64,000 nucleotides of DNA from CAVZXS01 sp963779325 (lineage in GTDB: Bacteria; Bacteroidota; Bacteroidia; Chitinophagales; Chitinophagaceae). Below the pieces are notes generated by a model. The model made no database searches, was not told the origin of the DNA, and was given only the letters and a program-made list of their open reading frames with translations. Position 1 is the stretch's first letter. Each line of letters starts with the position of its first letter. The stretch lies in assembly GCA_963779325.1 (NCBI GenBank), contig CAVZXS010000007.1, positions 1 to 64,000 of the forward strand. Reading direction: 5' to 3'. Positions 42,515 to 51,891 of this stretch are shown here, one piece after another. The position numbers were made by a program, and so were the translations under genes.

Positions 42515-44632
42515 ATGAGAAAAATCTTCACATTCGTTTTTAGCAGTTTCTTTATTTTTCCGTTGACAGCTTCGGCACAGTCTTTTGCCTCCTGGACAAA
42601 AGCAGAATTGAAATTAAATAACGGGGTGGTGGAGCGAATATTAAAATTACCGGCTGACAAAGGCGGGTTTATTACTACATCTTACAAACCTGTAACGGGT
42701 GATTATTGGTACTTCGAAAAAAGCAATACCGATTTTCAGTTTGAGGTGAATAGTAAAGTGTATAACGGAAAAGGAAGTTGGTTATTTAAAAATATAACTA
42801 AACTAACAGATGCACACCAAGGGGACGGTGCGGCCGTAACATTAGTAAGCGCTGATAGAAATATAGAGCTTACGATACAATTTTTATTGTATCCGAAATT
42901 ACCCGTTATCCGAAAAAATTTACTTGTTAAAAATCTTACTAAGGAAACCATACAACTGGAATCAGTTGATGTAGAAAAATTTGAAGTAGTAGAATACTGG
43001 CCCACCACCTATAGTTGGATATTTCATGATTATGGCCGTAGAAAAGCTATTGGCTCTTATGCCGGTAATATGCAGGATGCCCTGATTAATATTTATGATA
43101 ATGATTGGCAACAGGGCATTGTTATAGGCAATGAGGCTGCCGGTGTTATCAAACATACTTCAGTTTATTGGCAGGAGCAAGGTATCAGCGCCGGGCTTAC
43201 ACATAAAAATTCACGGTTCCCTTTTAGAAAATATATTAAGCCCGGTGAAACTTTTAGTACCCCCCAAGTTTTTACGGCGGTATATAACGGCTGCAAAGAT
43301 CCTGATGAAATCATTAACACCGTTATTCCGGATTTTATAAGAAAGCATATGGGCATCCGCTTATCTGAGCTCACCCAAGAACCAACTTTTGTTTACAACA
43401 CCTGGGTGCCGTTTGGCAGAGAAATCAACGAAAAATTGGTACTGGAACTGGCGAAGTCTGCTGCCGCAGCAGGTATGAAGGAATTTATAATTGACGATGG
43501 ATGGCAAAAAGATTACGGTGATTGGGAAATAGATTCGACCAAATTCCCCAATGGATTAAAGCCTGTTTTTGACTATATAAAATCGCTGGGTATGAAACCC
43601 GGTTTATGGGTAAGTGTTGGCAGTGCAACACCTTCAAGTAAGGTATTTAAAGAACACCCCGAATGGTTTGTAAAAGGAATAGATGGAAAATTTTCAAATC
43701 TGCATCAACCAATAACTTCATTCGATGCCCGTTCTGCTTGTTTTAGTACCGGTTGGAAAGACTATATAAAAAAAATATTGCTTCGCTTATCACTCGATTA
43801 CGGTTTGGAATATTTGAAACTGGATTTTGCAGTAGTAACAAGCCCTTACCGGTTCGACAATAAAATATCGGGCTGTTATGCTGCTAATCACCTTTTGCAT
43901 AAAGACCATCACGAATCTTTTTATGTAAACTATGAAAGAGTATGGCAACTGTTTGATGAGTTGCATACTGCAAAACCCAACCTCTTTATTGATTGCACAT
44001 TTGAAACAATGGGAGGTTTGCAATTGATAGATTATGCCATGCTTAAACATGCCGAAGGTAATTGGTTGTCCAATTTCCTTGGTCCCGAAGCGAAAGTTGA
44101 TTTGCGAATCAGGAACATGGCCTGGTGGCGTTCCCCGGCAATACCTGCAACTGCATTAGTAATCGGCAACCCTGAAATGCAGGATACTGACTGGGAGTTA
44201 CATATAAAATCGTTGGCCGGTGCATTACCCATTATGCTGGGCGACCCGAGAAAATTATCGGAAACTGATTTAAAAAAATACAGACAGTATGCCGACTTTT
44301 TGCAACAGATGGAAAATAATTACAGTATCATGAGTTACCGGCAGGACCTTCCCGGTTTCGGCGAACCAAAAGAAGGTATGTGGGATGGATTTCAACGGAT
44401 AAATACAGAGACTAAAGCCGGCGGTATAATTGGCGTATTCCGGCACGGCGCTGTTGAAACCAAACGGCTTATTACTGTAAACTATTTATTTCCCGATAAA
44501 ATGTACAAAGTAAAACGATTGGATGGCAGCATCGTCTTGGTACAATCAGGCAATGATTTAAAAACAAAAGGTTTTGAAGTAATACTAAAAAAACTGTACG
44601 ACGGAGAATTGTTTGAAATAAGCATTGAATAA
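42515..44632 (+). CDS. GH36-type alpha-galactosidase
   Basis: The 705-residue exported enzyme (signal ending LTASAQ) has an N-terminal beta-supersandwich (residues ~20-280). The barrel carries FIIDDGWQKDYGDWEI, GMKPGLWVSVGS and YGLEYLKLDFAVV, whose Asp is the expected nucleophile. Further on are FIDCTFETMGG and the GNWLSNFLGPEAKVDLRIRN region where the acid/base Asp is expected. Its length and order fit GH36/melibiase-clan alpha-galactosidases. It would release terminal alpha-galactose in the periplasm. No transport genes are adjacent. Confidence 0.88.
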   Translation: MRKIFTFVFSSFFIFPLTASAQSFASWTKAELKLNNGVVERILKLPADKGGFITTSYKPVTGDYWYFEKSNTDFQFEVNSKVYNGKGSWLFKNITKLTDAHQGDGAAVTLVSADRNIELTIQFLLYPKLPVIRKNLLVKNLTKETIQLESVDVEKFEVVEYWPTTYSWIFHDYGRRKAIGSYAGNMQDALINIYDNDWQQGIVIGNEAAGVIKHTSVYWQEQGISAGLTHKNSRFPFRKYIKPGETFSTPQVFTAVYNGCKDPDEIINTVIPDFIRKHMGIRLSELTQEPTFVYNTWVPFGREINEKLVLELAKSAAAAGMKEFIIDDGWQKDYGDWEIDSTKFPNGLKPVFDYIKSLGMKPGLWVSVGSATPSSKVFKEHPEWFVKGIDGKFSNLHQPITSFDARSACFSTGWKDYIKKILLRLSLDYGLEYLKLDFAVVTSPYRFDNKISGCYAANHLLHKDHHESFYVNYERVWQLFDELHTAKPNLFIDCTFETMGGLQLIDYAMLKHAEGNWLSNFLGPEAKVDLRIRNMAWWRSPAIPATALVIGNPEMQDTDWELHIKSLAGALPIMLGDPRKLSETDLKKYRQYADFLQQMENNYSIMSYRQDLPGFGEPKEGMWDGFQRINTETKAGGIIGVFRHGAVETKRLITVNYLFPDKMYKVKRLDGSIVLVQSGNDLKTKGFEVILKKLYDGELFEISIE

Positions 44633-44739
44633 AATGAACTTACTTTTGAATGTTATAAAAACAATTAAACAAACTGCCGGAAGTAACGTTAAACTATCAG
44701 CGGCTCATTCCTGCATCGGCGCTGAGTTGGTATAGGAGG

Positions 44740-45432
44740 CTATAAATTTTCTATAATATCTCTGTAGCCCCTGCCAATAGGAATATGTACTCCATTTACC
44801 TCCACCATTTCGGCTGTGTAAGATTCGATTTTACTTACTGAAATGATAAAAGACCTGTGAATCCGTTTGAAGAGACGGGCGGGTAATAAACTCTCTATTT
44901 CATTCGTACTCATTTTTGAAATATATTCTTTTTTGCTTGTAATGATTTTAATATACTCCCGTTGACTTTCTATATAAACAATCTCGGAAAACAAAATTTT
45001 CACCTTTTTTCTATCTGTATTTAGAAATATAAAATCTTTTACTTCGGCGGTTTTGTTCAGTTTTTCTTTTTCGGGTTGCGCCGTTTTTACTTTGTTTACG
45101 GCAATTAAAAAACGCTCAAACTCAAATGGCTTTAAAAGATAATCTGTTACGTTCAGGTCAAATCCCTCTACCGCGTATTGATGATAAGCAGTGGTAATAA
45201 TTACTGCCGGCGGATTGGTCAACGTTTTTAAAAAAGCCATACCTTTTAGTTTGGGCAAATGAATATCTAAAAAAATAAGATCGGTATGCGTATGCCGCAG
45301 GTAGTCGGTTGCCAAAAGAGCGTCTTTAAATGTTCCCAGCAATTCCAGGAACGGTACCTGCGAAATATAATCCGATAAAACTTTTACGGCCAAAGGTTCA
45401 TCTTCTACAATAATGCATTTTATTTTAGACAT
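44740..45432 (-). CDS. LytTR response regulator
   Basis: A 230-residue LytR/AlgR-type regulator. The N-terminal receiver domain (1-~120) has acidic IVEDEP at the start, the phosphorylated Asp56 in DLIFLDIHLP and the conserved Lys in TDYLLKPFEFER. The C-terminal LytTR domain (~135-230) contains IVYIESQREYIKIITSKKEY and FKRIHRSFIISVSKIESY. Its start overlaps the stop of the histidine kinase gene by 8 bp. It is the partner of that kinase. Confidence 0.93.
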   Translation of the reverse strand: MSKIKCIIVEDEPLAVKVLSDYISQVPFLELLGTFKDALLATDYLRHTHTDLIFLDIHLPKLKGMAFLKTLTNPPAVIITTAYHQYAVEGFDLNVTDYLLKPFEFERFLIAVNKVKTAQPEKEKLNKTAEVKDFIFLNTDRKKVKILFSEIVYIESQREYIKIITSKKEYISKMSTNEIESLLPARLFKRIHRSFIISVSKIESYTAEMVEVNGVHIPIGRGYRDIIENL

Positions 45433-46468
45433 GGCTTCCCAAATTAATTTTTAACGTGGTGGTAAATACAAATTCGCCCTGCAGAACAGACAGGTTGAAA
45501 TCTTTATAGAGCAATATCAATTGACGTCTGAGGTTGGAAAGACCGATATTTTCTTTTACACCCCGGTCTTCGGCAAATTTTTCTGCCGAGTTTTTTACAA
45601 TAAACATTAATTGCCTGTTGTTAACGGAAAGATGAATATCAACAAAAGGTTGATTCCTTGTTTCAGATACGCCGTGTTTGAATGCATTCTCCACTAACGG
45701 AATGAGCAACAGGGGCGGTATGGCTTGTTTCATATCTTCAATGTCATGGTTAAAATTAACACGTAAAGATTCATCGTAACGTAATTTTTCCAGCGCAATA
45801 TAATCATTGATAATTTTCAGTTCCTGTTCTATGGCTATATAAGCCCCGCCGGTTTCATACAGCATAAAACGTAATATTTTCGACAGGCGTAAAATGGATT
45901 CAGGAGCCAGGTCGCTTTTATCTCTTGACAGTGAATAGATATTATTTAAGGTATTGAATAAAAAATGCGGATTGGTTTGTGATTTGAGATAATTTAATTC
46001 AGCTTCCTGTTTTTCAATATGCAACTGCTTTGCGGCATTTTTTAAAGTTATATAATTGTACACATGCCTTACAATTCCAAAAAAGAAAATAGAAGCTACG
46101 CTATACCCGGTAAAATATTCCAAACCTTCCTCAATGGTTTTAAATTTTTGTAATTCGGTATAAATATGCAACTGTATACCGAAGGCCCTCCAGCCATAGA
46201 TGCCTATCGTATAAAGAATAAGATGACCGATTAAAAGAAAAGGAGCGGCAAGTATTCTTTTCCAGCTTAGTCTTATAAATGGAATGGAAAATTCAAAAAG
46301 AATAAAATGTAATACCATGACATAAATCATCAGCCATATATGATTTACCGTTTTTCTAAAAAAAACATCGGGTTCATTGGCTAATGTAATGAACATACTT
46401 AGCAAAAGCCCCGCCAGGCCAATCCATAAATACAGTTTCACCTTCTTTTTGTCGATAGATATACGCAT
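45425..46468 (-). CDS. LytS/YehU-type sensor histidine kinase
   Basis: The 347-residue membrane kinase has four predicted helices in residues ~10-160 (LYLWIGLAGLLLSMFITLAN, HIWLMIYVMVLHFILFEF, LIGHLILYTIGIYGW, SVASIFFFGIV). The His-kinase domain of the PF06580 type follows, with the phosphorylated His in QTNPHFLFNTLNNIY. The ATPase part has PPLLLIPLVENAFKHGVSE (N box) and GLSNLRRQLILLY. There is no obvious ligand domain. It forms a two-gene operon with the LytTR regulator. Confidence 0.92.
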   Translation of the reverse strand: MRISIDKKKVKLYLWIGLAGLLLSMFITLANEPDVFFRKTVNHIWLMIYVMVLHFILFEFSIPFIRLSWKRILAAPFLLIGHLILYTIGIYGWRAFGIQLHIYTELQKFKTIEEGLEYFTGYSVASIFFFGIVRHVYNYITLKNAAKQLHIEKQEAELNYLKSQTNPHFLFNTLNNIYSLSRDKSDLAPESILRLSKILRFMLYETGGAYIAIEQELKIINDYIALEKLRYDESLRVNFNHDIEDMKQAIPPLLLIPLVENAFKHGVSETRNQPFVDIHLSVNNRQLMFIVKNSAEKFAEDRGVKENIGLSNLRRQLILLYKDFNLSVLQGEFVFTTTLKINLGSHV

Positions 46469-46830
46469 CTTACTGTTTGTGCGATAAAATTAGGTAAATC
46501 TTTCTCTTTTCATTTTGCTGTCTGCGGAATTGCCTTTGCAGTAAACTAACGACGGAAAAAAGTCTATCAATTTTTTGATTGCCAAACCGTCAACTGTCAA
46601 TTCGTAATAGGTGAGGAAAGTCATTATTTTAGAAGGAGCCCGATTATTCTCTTCTCACAGATCACTGCATTGACTTAACTAAGCTGTTTGTTTACCGTAT
46701 TCTGTCATTTGTTGGCTGTGGCTTTTACAGACTTCAGAAATTAAATATTCTTGTATGAGAAATGCTTAAATGTTTATTGTAGACGGCATAAATCTTTCTT
46801 TTAAATAAATACTAAATCAAAACCATTATT
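46469..46830. other. divergent intergenic region
   Basis: No gene, repeat or clear promoter is recognised between the kinase gene and the haloperoxidase-like gene. Confidence 0.4.
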
Positions 46831-48156
46831 ATGAAACAGATCATTCTTTCAATGTTAATTACAGGTAGTGTATTTGCAGCTGCTGCTCAAACACGTCAGC
46901 CGGCTAATTATGAAGCGGCCGACTGGAAAACAAAGTTGGTAGATAAGCCTCAGCAAATAACTATTGCTGCTCCTCCCGATGCTGTGCAATCAAAAGCGGA
47001 ATTACAATTAATGAAAAAGACAATTAGCAGGCTTGATAAAAATAAAATGACTGAAATAAAATATTGGAACGCAGGCGCGCCGGCTTATCGCTGGAACCGG
47101 ATTGCACCTAAATTGATAGACGAGAAGCCTGAAACTTTACTTCGCATTCCAACGGCTTGGATGAACCTGGCTATTTATGATGCGACGATATTAGCCTGGA
47201 AAGAAAAAATAAAATATAAAAGAAAACGTCCCGGTGCTTTAGACCCGTCGTTAAAACCGGTCATCAATACACCGCTTACTTTCTCTTACCCATGCGAGCA
47301 TACAGTAACTGCCGCCGCGGCTGCCAATGTGCTTGCTTATTTTTTTCCTGAAAAAGCTGATTCAATTTTAAAACTGGCACATGCCGCTTCGCAATCACGC
47401 ATTGATGCAGGCGTACAATTTCCGAGTGATGCTGAAGCAGGATGGAAATTGGGTGAGCAGGTGGCAATGCTGGTTATTGAAAAAGCAAAGAACGATGGTT
47501 CAGCTAAAGTTTGGGATGGTAAAATAAACAAAGACCCGAAGAAATGGACAGGCCCTTTTCCAATGGGTATCGAACTGGCAACATTTTCACCTATTGTATT
47601 ACGTTCACCTGATCAGTTCAGGCCCGCGGCTCCGCCCGATTTTGAAAGTGAGATGAAGGAACTGAAAGATTTTAAACAAAATTTTAAATCCCGGTACATT
47701 GCTTTTTATTGGGCAAACAACGGAGGCTTTGATTTTTGGTCTGATGTGGCGGCGCAAAAAATGTTTGAATACCGCATGACTGATGATGCCCCCGCTGCAG
47801 CACGCATATACACAGTATTGCACACCGCTTTTCATGATGCGGCCATTGCAATCTTTGATGCCAAGTATACTTATTGGGGAATAAGGCCTGATCAGTACGA
47901 CAGTACATATAAGCCGCTCATATCAACACCGCCTTTTCCCGGTTATCCATCGGGTCATGCTACAGGTGCAGCTACTTCAAGTGCCGTAATGGAATATTTT
48001 TTTCCGGCCGATGCAAAACAGTTTCAGCAATACGCTAAGGATTGTGCCGATTCAAGGTTTTATGCAGGCATTCATTTTCGCACCGATAACGAAACAGGGC
48101 TTCTTATGGGTAAGCAAATAGGAAAATATGTTGCAGAAACTTGGATGAAGGAATAA
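46831..48156 (+). CDS. tandem-duplicated PAP2/vanadium-haloperoxidase-like protein
   Basis: The 441-residue exported protein has a signal peptide (cleavage near SVFAAAAQ). The C-terminal half has a full PAP2/haloperoxidase site: YWGIRPDQYD (Arg), PGYPSGHATG with the acid/base His, and DSRFYAGIHFRTDNETG. The N-terminal half repeats the same layout (YKRKRPGALDPSLKPVINTP, FSYPCEHTVTAAAAANV, SRIDAGVQFPSDAEAG), but the SGH motif has become CEH and FRTD has become FPSD. One half is thus probably catalytic and the other degenerate. The reaction, phosphatase or halide oxidation, cannot be told from sequence. Confidence 0.82.
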   Translation: MKQIILSMLITGSVFAAAAQTRQPANYEAADWKTKLVDKPQQITIAAPPDAVQSKAELQLMKKTISRLDKNKMTEIKYWNAGAPAYRWNRIAPKLIDEKPETLLRIPTAWMNLAIYDATILAWKEKIKYKRKRPGALDPSLKPVINTPLTFSYPCEHTVTAAAAANVLAYFFPEKADSILKLAHAASQSRIDAGVQFPSDAEAGWKLGEQVAMLVIEKAKNDGSAKVWDGKINKDPKKWTGPFPMGIELATFSPIVLRSPDQFRPAAPPDFESEMKELKDFKQNFKSRYIAFYWANNGGFDFWSDVAAQKMFEYRMTDDAPAAARIYTVLHTAFHDAAIAIFDAKYTYWGIRPDQYDSTYKPLISTPPFPGYPSGHATGAATSSAVMEYFFPADAKQFQQYAKDCADSRFYAGIHFRTDNETGLLMGKQIGKYVAETWMKE

Positions 48157-48181
48157 ATACGTTGGCTGAAGTAAAATAGAC

Positions 48182-48260
48182 AAAGCCTGTTGTCGTCTTA
48201 CACAAAAGAACTATGTTAATGAACAATAGTAATGTTTAGGGCGACATCATGGCTTTTTTT
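48182..48260 (+). repeat. dispersed hairpin repeat R2, distant copy
   Basis: AAAGCCTGTTGTCGTCTTAC ... GGGCGACATCATGGC keeps both ends of the R2 unit with a different loop. It is the only recognised R2 copy right of 30 kb. Confidence 0.55.
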
Positions 48261-48426
48261 TATAATTCACTAAGTCGGTTTTTTTTGCTTATCTATTTAA
48301 ATAAGAACTTAGCAAGTAGCCATGGCTACAGAGATGATGCTTACCTTGAACATAACCTGCCAACAATAGTTTAAAATTGCATTTCAATAAGATTACCTAA
48401 TTTTAAATGAACAAAAAAATTAAACC

Positions 48427-49278
48427 ATGGATCAGCGTATAATCAACCTCTACGACGAGTATACTCATAAGCCGCTAACCCGCAATGATTTTTTACAGCG
48501 TTTGGCCATACTTGCCGGCGGTACTGCCGCAGCCATGATGATACTGCCATTGCTGGAAGTAAATTATGCGCATGCCGCTGTAACCGATGAACAAGACCTT
48601 TTTACGGAAAGAATTACTTACCCGGGCGTTAACGGTGATATGCAGGCTTATGTCGCAAGACCAAAGGAAGAAAAGAAATACGGAACTGTTATAGTGATTC
48701 ATGAAAACCGCGGATTGAATGCACATATAGAAGATGTGGCAAGAAGAGTTGCTAATGCGGGTTACTTAGCCATCGCACCCAATGCGCTTTCACCGTTAGG
48801 CGGTACACCCGCCAATGAAGATGAGGCCCGAACAAAATTCCAGGAATTAAAAGCAGAAGACAACCTGAAAAATTTTATTAAAGTATTTGATTATTTACCG
48901 TCAAGAAAAGATAGCAATGGAAAATATGGTTGCGTAGGATTTTGTTGGGGTGGCGCTATGTCCAATAATTTAGCCGTTAATGTTCCCGCACTGAAAGCTG
49001 CCGTTGCTTTTTACGGCCGCCAGCCCGCAGTAGAAGAGGTAGTAAAAATAAAAGCCGCCGTGCAATTACATTACGCAGGTCTTGATGAAAGAGTGAACGC
49101 CGGCATACCGGCGTATGAAGAAGCCTTGAAGAAAAACAATATACCTTATGAGTTACACATGTATGAAGGGGTTAATCATGCTTTTCATAATGATACGGCT
49201 CCGACAAGATATAATGAAGTTGCCGCTAAATTAGCATGGCAGCGAACGATTGAATTCTTTAATGAGCATTTGAAATAG
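48427..49278 (+). CDS. dienelactone hydrolase family protein
   Basis: A 283-residue alpha/beta hydrolase with an N-terminal hydrophobic export-like segment (LAILAGGTAAAMMILPLLEV). The fold shows GTVIVIHENRGLNAHIEDVA, the nucleophile Cys in CVGFCWGGAMSNN, the Asp in HYAGLDERVN, and the His in EGVNHAFHND. The catalytic Cys and the E-(N)-R motif are those of the DLH family. The substrate is unknown. It is probably periplasmic. Confidence 0.88.
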   Translation: MDQRIINLYDEYTHKPLTRNDFLQRLAILAGGTAAAMMILPLLEVNYAHAAVTDEQDLFTERITYPGVNGDMQAYVARPKEEKKYGTVIVIHENRGLNAHIEDVARRVANAGYLAIAPNALSPLGGTPANEDEARTKFQELKAEDNLKNFIKVFDYLPSRKDSNGKYGCVGFCWGGAMSNNLAVNVPALKAAVAFYGRQPAVEEVVKIKAAVQLHYAGLDERVNAGIPAYEEALKKNNIPYELHMYEGVNHAFHNDTAPTRYNEVAAKLAWQRTIEFFNEHLK

Positions 49279-49304
49279 TAATGAATTAGTAAGGGTTTTT
49301 GATG

Positions 49305-49405
49305 TTATTTTTTCTTCCATTCCTTCATTTCTTTTTTAAAGTCGTCCCACGGAATAGTTTCTTTATTGTTTGCTTCCTGAATGGCATTTGGCTGATTTTT
49401 AGTTT
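49305..49405 (-). pseudogene. possible 3' remnant of a small gene
   Basis: The minus-strand frame ending at TAA 49305-49307 reads KNQPNAIQEANNKETIPWDD, then FKKEMKEWKKK. It looks like the acidic-to-basic tail of an antitoxin-type protein. It has no start and is cut at the edge of the palindromic repeat (49403-49502). It may equally be chance; low confidence. Confidence 0.25.
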
Positions 49406-49502
49406 GAACCACATAGGCACATAGAAACATAGGGTTTCACATAGTAATGCATTCATATTAAAACCTATGTGTGTATTTCTAATGTGTACTATGTGGTTCA
49501 AA
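49403..49502. repeat. ACATAG-rich palindromic element, copy 2
   Basis: Terminal 14-bp perfect inverted repeats TTTGAACCACATAG (49403-49416) and CTATGTGGTTCAAA (49489-49502) enclose ACATAGGGTTTCACATAG-like units. It ends 14 bp before the GxxExxY start codon. The sister copy is at 5304-5396. Confidence 0.8.
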
Positions 49503-49516
49503 ATAAATTTAATTAT

Positions 49517-49933
49517 ATGCAGGTAACAAAAAAATATTTAAACGAACTTACCTATAAAGTTATTGGTTATGCAATTGAAGTGCATAAAATTCTCGGACCC
49601 GGTTTATTAGAAGGTGTTTATGAAAAATATTTTTTGAGAGAATTGGCATTACGGGGAATAGGATTTAAGAATCAAATATGGGTGCCTTTGAATTACAAGG
49701 GGCAGGAACTTGATACGGAATTGAGATTAGATGTTCCGGTGTAGGATATCCTTTGTGTAGAATTGAAAGCACAAGAGGGATTATTGCCAATACATGATGC
49801 AATTTTGCTTTCGTACATGCAAATGTTAGGGAAGCCAAAAGGTGTTCTGATAAATTTTCATTGTATTAATATTTTTAAAGAAGGGTAGAAAACCCTTGTA
49901 AACAACCTGTTTTCATTATTGCAGGAAGAATAA
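49517..49933 (+). pseudogene. GxxExxY family protein with two in-frame amber codons
   Basis: The frame starts at ATG 49517 with MQVTKKYLNELTYKVIGYAI, contains the family motif GLLEGVYEKYFLRELALRG, and meets TAG at 49742-49744 after LDVPV. The same frame goes on DILCVELKAQEGLLPIHDAI, LLSYMQMLGKPKGVLINFHC and FKEG to a second TAG (49886-49888), then KTLVNNLFSLLQEE to TAA 49931-49933. All pieces match the family in order, so no frameshift is involved. The second amber stands where Gln is expected (CAG to TAG). The function of the family (PD-(D/E)XK-like fold suggested by VELK) is uncertain. The upstream ATG at 49469 lies inside the palindrome and is not a likely start. Confidence 0.75.
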
Positions 49934-50162
49934 ATAACTATCTGCGCATTTGCCGAAACAAGTCGCAGTTCATTTATTGCCGGCCTGTTCTTTTACCGGT
50001 TACCTCAAATTATTCATTAGCCTGTTATCATCGAAAATTTTTAAGGAAATTAATTATCTCCGGGTTAAAAAACTTTCCGGTAAATGTAAATAGTGACACT
50101 GCCCGACAACTACTTCTCCAAATCATCTTTCTTATCCTTATTTTTGGGAAAATAACCATTTC

Positions 50163-51047
50163 ATGATTTCTTACAATACCAAGGATTGGTTCACTTTCAT
50201 TTTTAAATTTCATAAAGCGGATACTTTTCGTAAACTGCTGCCGCTTATAATAGCTATTTGCATATATGCCGGCGTCATTGCCTGGTTAGAGCTTTATTAC
50301 TGGAACCTTAAAGAATCGAATCATGTAAAAAATATTCCCATCATGCACGGCTTGCTGGGTTTTGCTATTTCCATGCTCTTAGTATTTAGAACCAATACTG
50401 CTTACGACCGCTGGTGGGAGGGACGCAAACTCTGGGGCAGCTTGGTAAACAACAGTCGCAACCTGGCTATGAAAATGTCGGCCATACTGCCGGCTGAAGA
50501 AAAAGAACAAAGAGCTTTCTTTCGTAAAATAATTCCGGCTTTTGCCTATGCATTGCATAATCACCTGCACAAAGAACAAACAAGGGTAGAACTGTTTAGT
50601 GATGAAGAACACAAACATTTTTTTCATCAAATTGATAAAGCTAAGCATATACCTAACCAATTGGCGCTGCTCATGTACAGGCATGTGCATCAGTTATACG
50701 AAGCAAAAAAAATCAGCGGAGAACAGCTGCTGTTCTTAAACCCGGAACTGCAATCGTTTACCGATATATGCGGCGCCTGCGAAAGGATAAAAAACACACC
50801 CATCCCTTTTTCATACAGTGTATTTATTAAGAAGTTTATTTTCTTTTATATTATGACATTGCCTTTTGGTTATGTATTCCAACTGGGTTTTTATGTAATA
50901 CCTGTAGTGGCTTTTGTGTTTTATGTATTGGCAAGTCTTGAACTGATTGCCGAGGAGATTGAGGATCCGTTCGGCGGCGATGAAAATGATGTGCCAACCG
51001 GGCTGCTCTCAAAAAATATCCATCGTCATGTTGCGGAAATTATTTGA
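50163..51047 (+). CDS. bestrophin family channel protein
   Basis: The 294-residue membrane protein belongs to the bacterial bestrophin (UPF0187) family, which forms pentameric ion channels. Features are LLPLIIAICIYAGVIAWLEL, the pore-helix region HGLLGFAISMLLVFRTNTAY followed by DRWWEGRKLWGSLVNNSRNL, and the last helix pair KFIFFYIMTLPFGYVFQLGF. The C-terminal acidic EIEDPFGGDENDVPT motif is typical of the Ca2+/gating segment. A strong bidirectional terminator follows. Confidence 0.92.
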   Translation: MISYNTKDWFTFIFKFHKADTFRKLLPLIIAICIYAGVIAWLELYYWNLKESNHVKNIPIMHGLLGFAISMLLVFRTNTAYDRWWEGRKLWGSLVNNSRNLAMKMSAILPAEEKEQRAFFRKIIPAFAYALHNHLHKEQTRVELFSDEEHKHFFHQIDKAKHIPNQLALLMYRHVHQLYEAKKISGEQLLFLNPELQSFTDICGACERIKNTPIPFSYSVFIKKFIFFYIMTLPFGYVFQLGFYVIPVVAFVFYVLASLELIAEEIEDPFGGDENDVPTGLLSKNIHRHVAEII

Positions 51048-51065
51048 TGATTTGTTTTTAGAATA

Positions 51066-51101
51066 AAAATGCCCCGACTGAAAATACAGCCGGGGCATTT
51101 T
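51066..51101. terminator. bidirectional terminator
   Basis: AAAATGCCCCG (51066-51076) and CGGGGCATTTT (51091-51101) pair perfectly, with A and T runs on the flanks. It serves the convergent bestrophin gene and the minus-strand 51116-51589 gene. Confidence 0.85.
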
Positions 51102-51115
51102 TTATACGGCACTAT

Positions 51116-51589
51116 TTATAATCTTACAGTATTTGCATTTTGTAAAGTAACCGAAGCAAGTTGACGACCGGCGGGCAACTCACTTGAAGAATAGTACAGC
51201 TTAAAAATATTGTTTGAACCTTTTTTCAAGAGTATAAAGTCTCTTACAGAGCAACTCATGTCGCTTACAGCTGTTTTGGCATCGCTGAAACGCCATTCTT
51301 TTATTAATTTTTCTTCTCCGTCTTTAACGGTTATAATCCTGTTTTTACCAACCCGGCCGCAATGATGATACCTGATGGTTAGTTTATCGCCGGGTGATGC
51401 TGTACTGAGCTGAAGATTTTTTACCGTATTCAAGTCCTTACCAAATTGTTGCGACACGACTTTTCCATTAAGCAATATTTCAAATCCTTCGCCGCCAAAA
51501 GCCGGGCTATACGGAAAAATAGGTGTAAAAGAAAGTAATGTTACAAGCATGGTAACCGATAATACTGTTTTGCTGATAAATGATTTCAT
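51116..51589 (-). CDS. exported protein of unknown function
   Basis: The product is 157 residues with a signal peptide (MKSFISKTVLSVTMLVTLLS). The mature part is beta-rich (FGGEGFEILLNGKVVSQQFG, GDKLTIRYHHCGRVGKNRII) with two Cys, in YHHCG and DMSCSV, that may form a disulfide. It ends on a strand (LASVTLQNANTVRL). It resembles small conserved exported Bacteroidota proteins, but I cannot name a family. Confidence 0.65.
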   Translation of the reverse strand: MKSFISKTVLSVTMLVTLLSFTPIFPYSPAFGGEGFEILLNGKVVSQQFGKDLNTVKNLQLSTASPGDKLTIRYHHCGRVGKNRIITVKDGEEKLIKEWRFSDAKTAVSDMSCSVRDFILLKKGSNNIFKLYYSSSELPAGRQLASVTLQNANTVRL

Positions 51590-51891
51590 GGTAATATATT
51601 TTTTATTTTAAAAAGATGAAACTGCTGAAGCAGCTTTGACTCTACAAAGAAAGCACGGGGAAGGGCCGATTAAAAATCAGTTTGACGAAAGGGATAAGTT
51701 GCTTGATGATTTACAATTCTTCGGGATTTTACTAAGCGCCGGGGCGTAAAAAAACAGCTTAGAGGGCAAGAAGCGGTTATTAACAATACTTTGATGGCCG
51801 GTTACTTTTAAATACGCCGTAATTTTTAGATTTTGTGGTAGCTGATTATAGCGTAAGACTATAAAATCAGCAAACCGTAAAAAACTATTTT
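51590..51891. other. intergenic region with a hairpin before the lipoprotein gene
   Basis: No gene is seen. GCTGATTATAG (51841-51851) and CTATAAAATCAGC (51859-51871) form a near-perfect hairpin ending 20 bp before ATG 51892, where it could affect translation of the lipoprotein. Confidence 0.35.

Noticed and set aside
49517..49933. Amber codon reassignment in this organism
   Set aside because: TAG is used as an ordinary terminal stop elsewhere in the window (for example 5072-5074 and 30122-30124), so a local double nonsense mutation is simpler.
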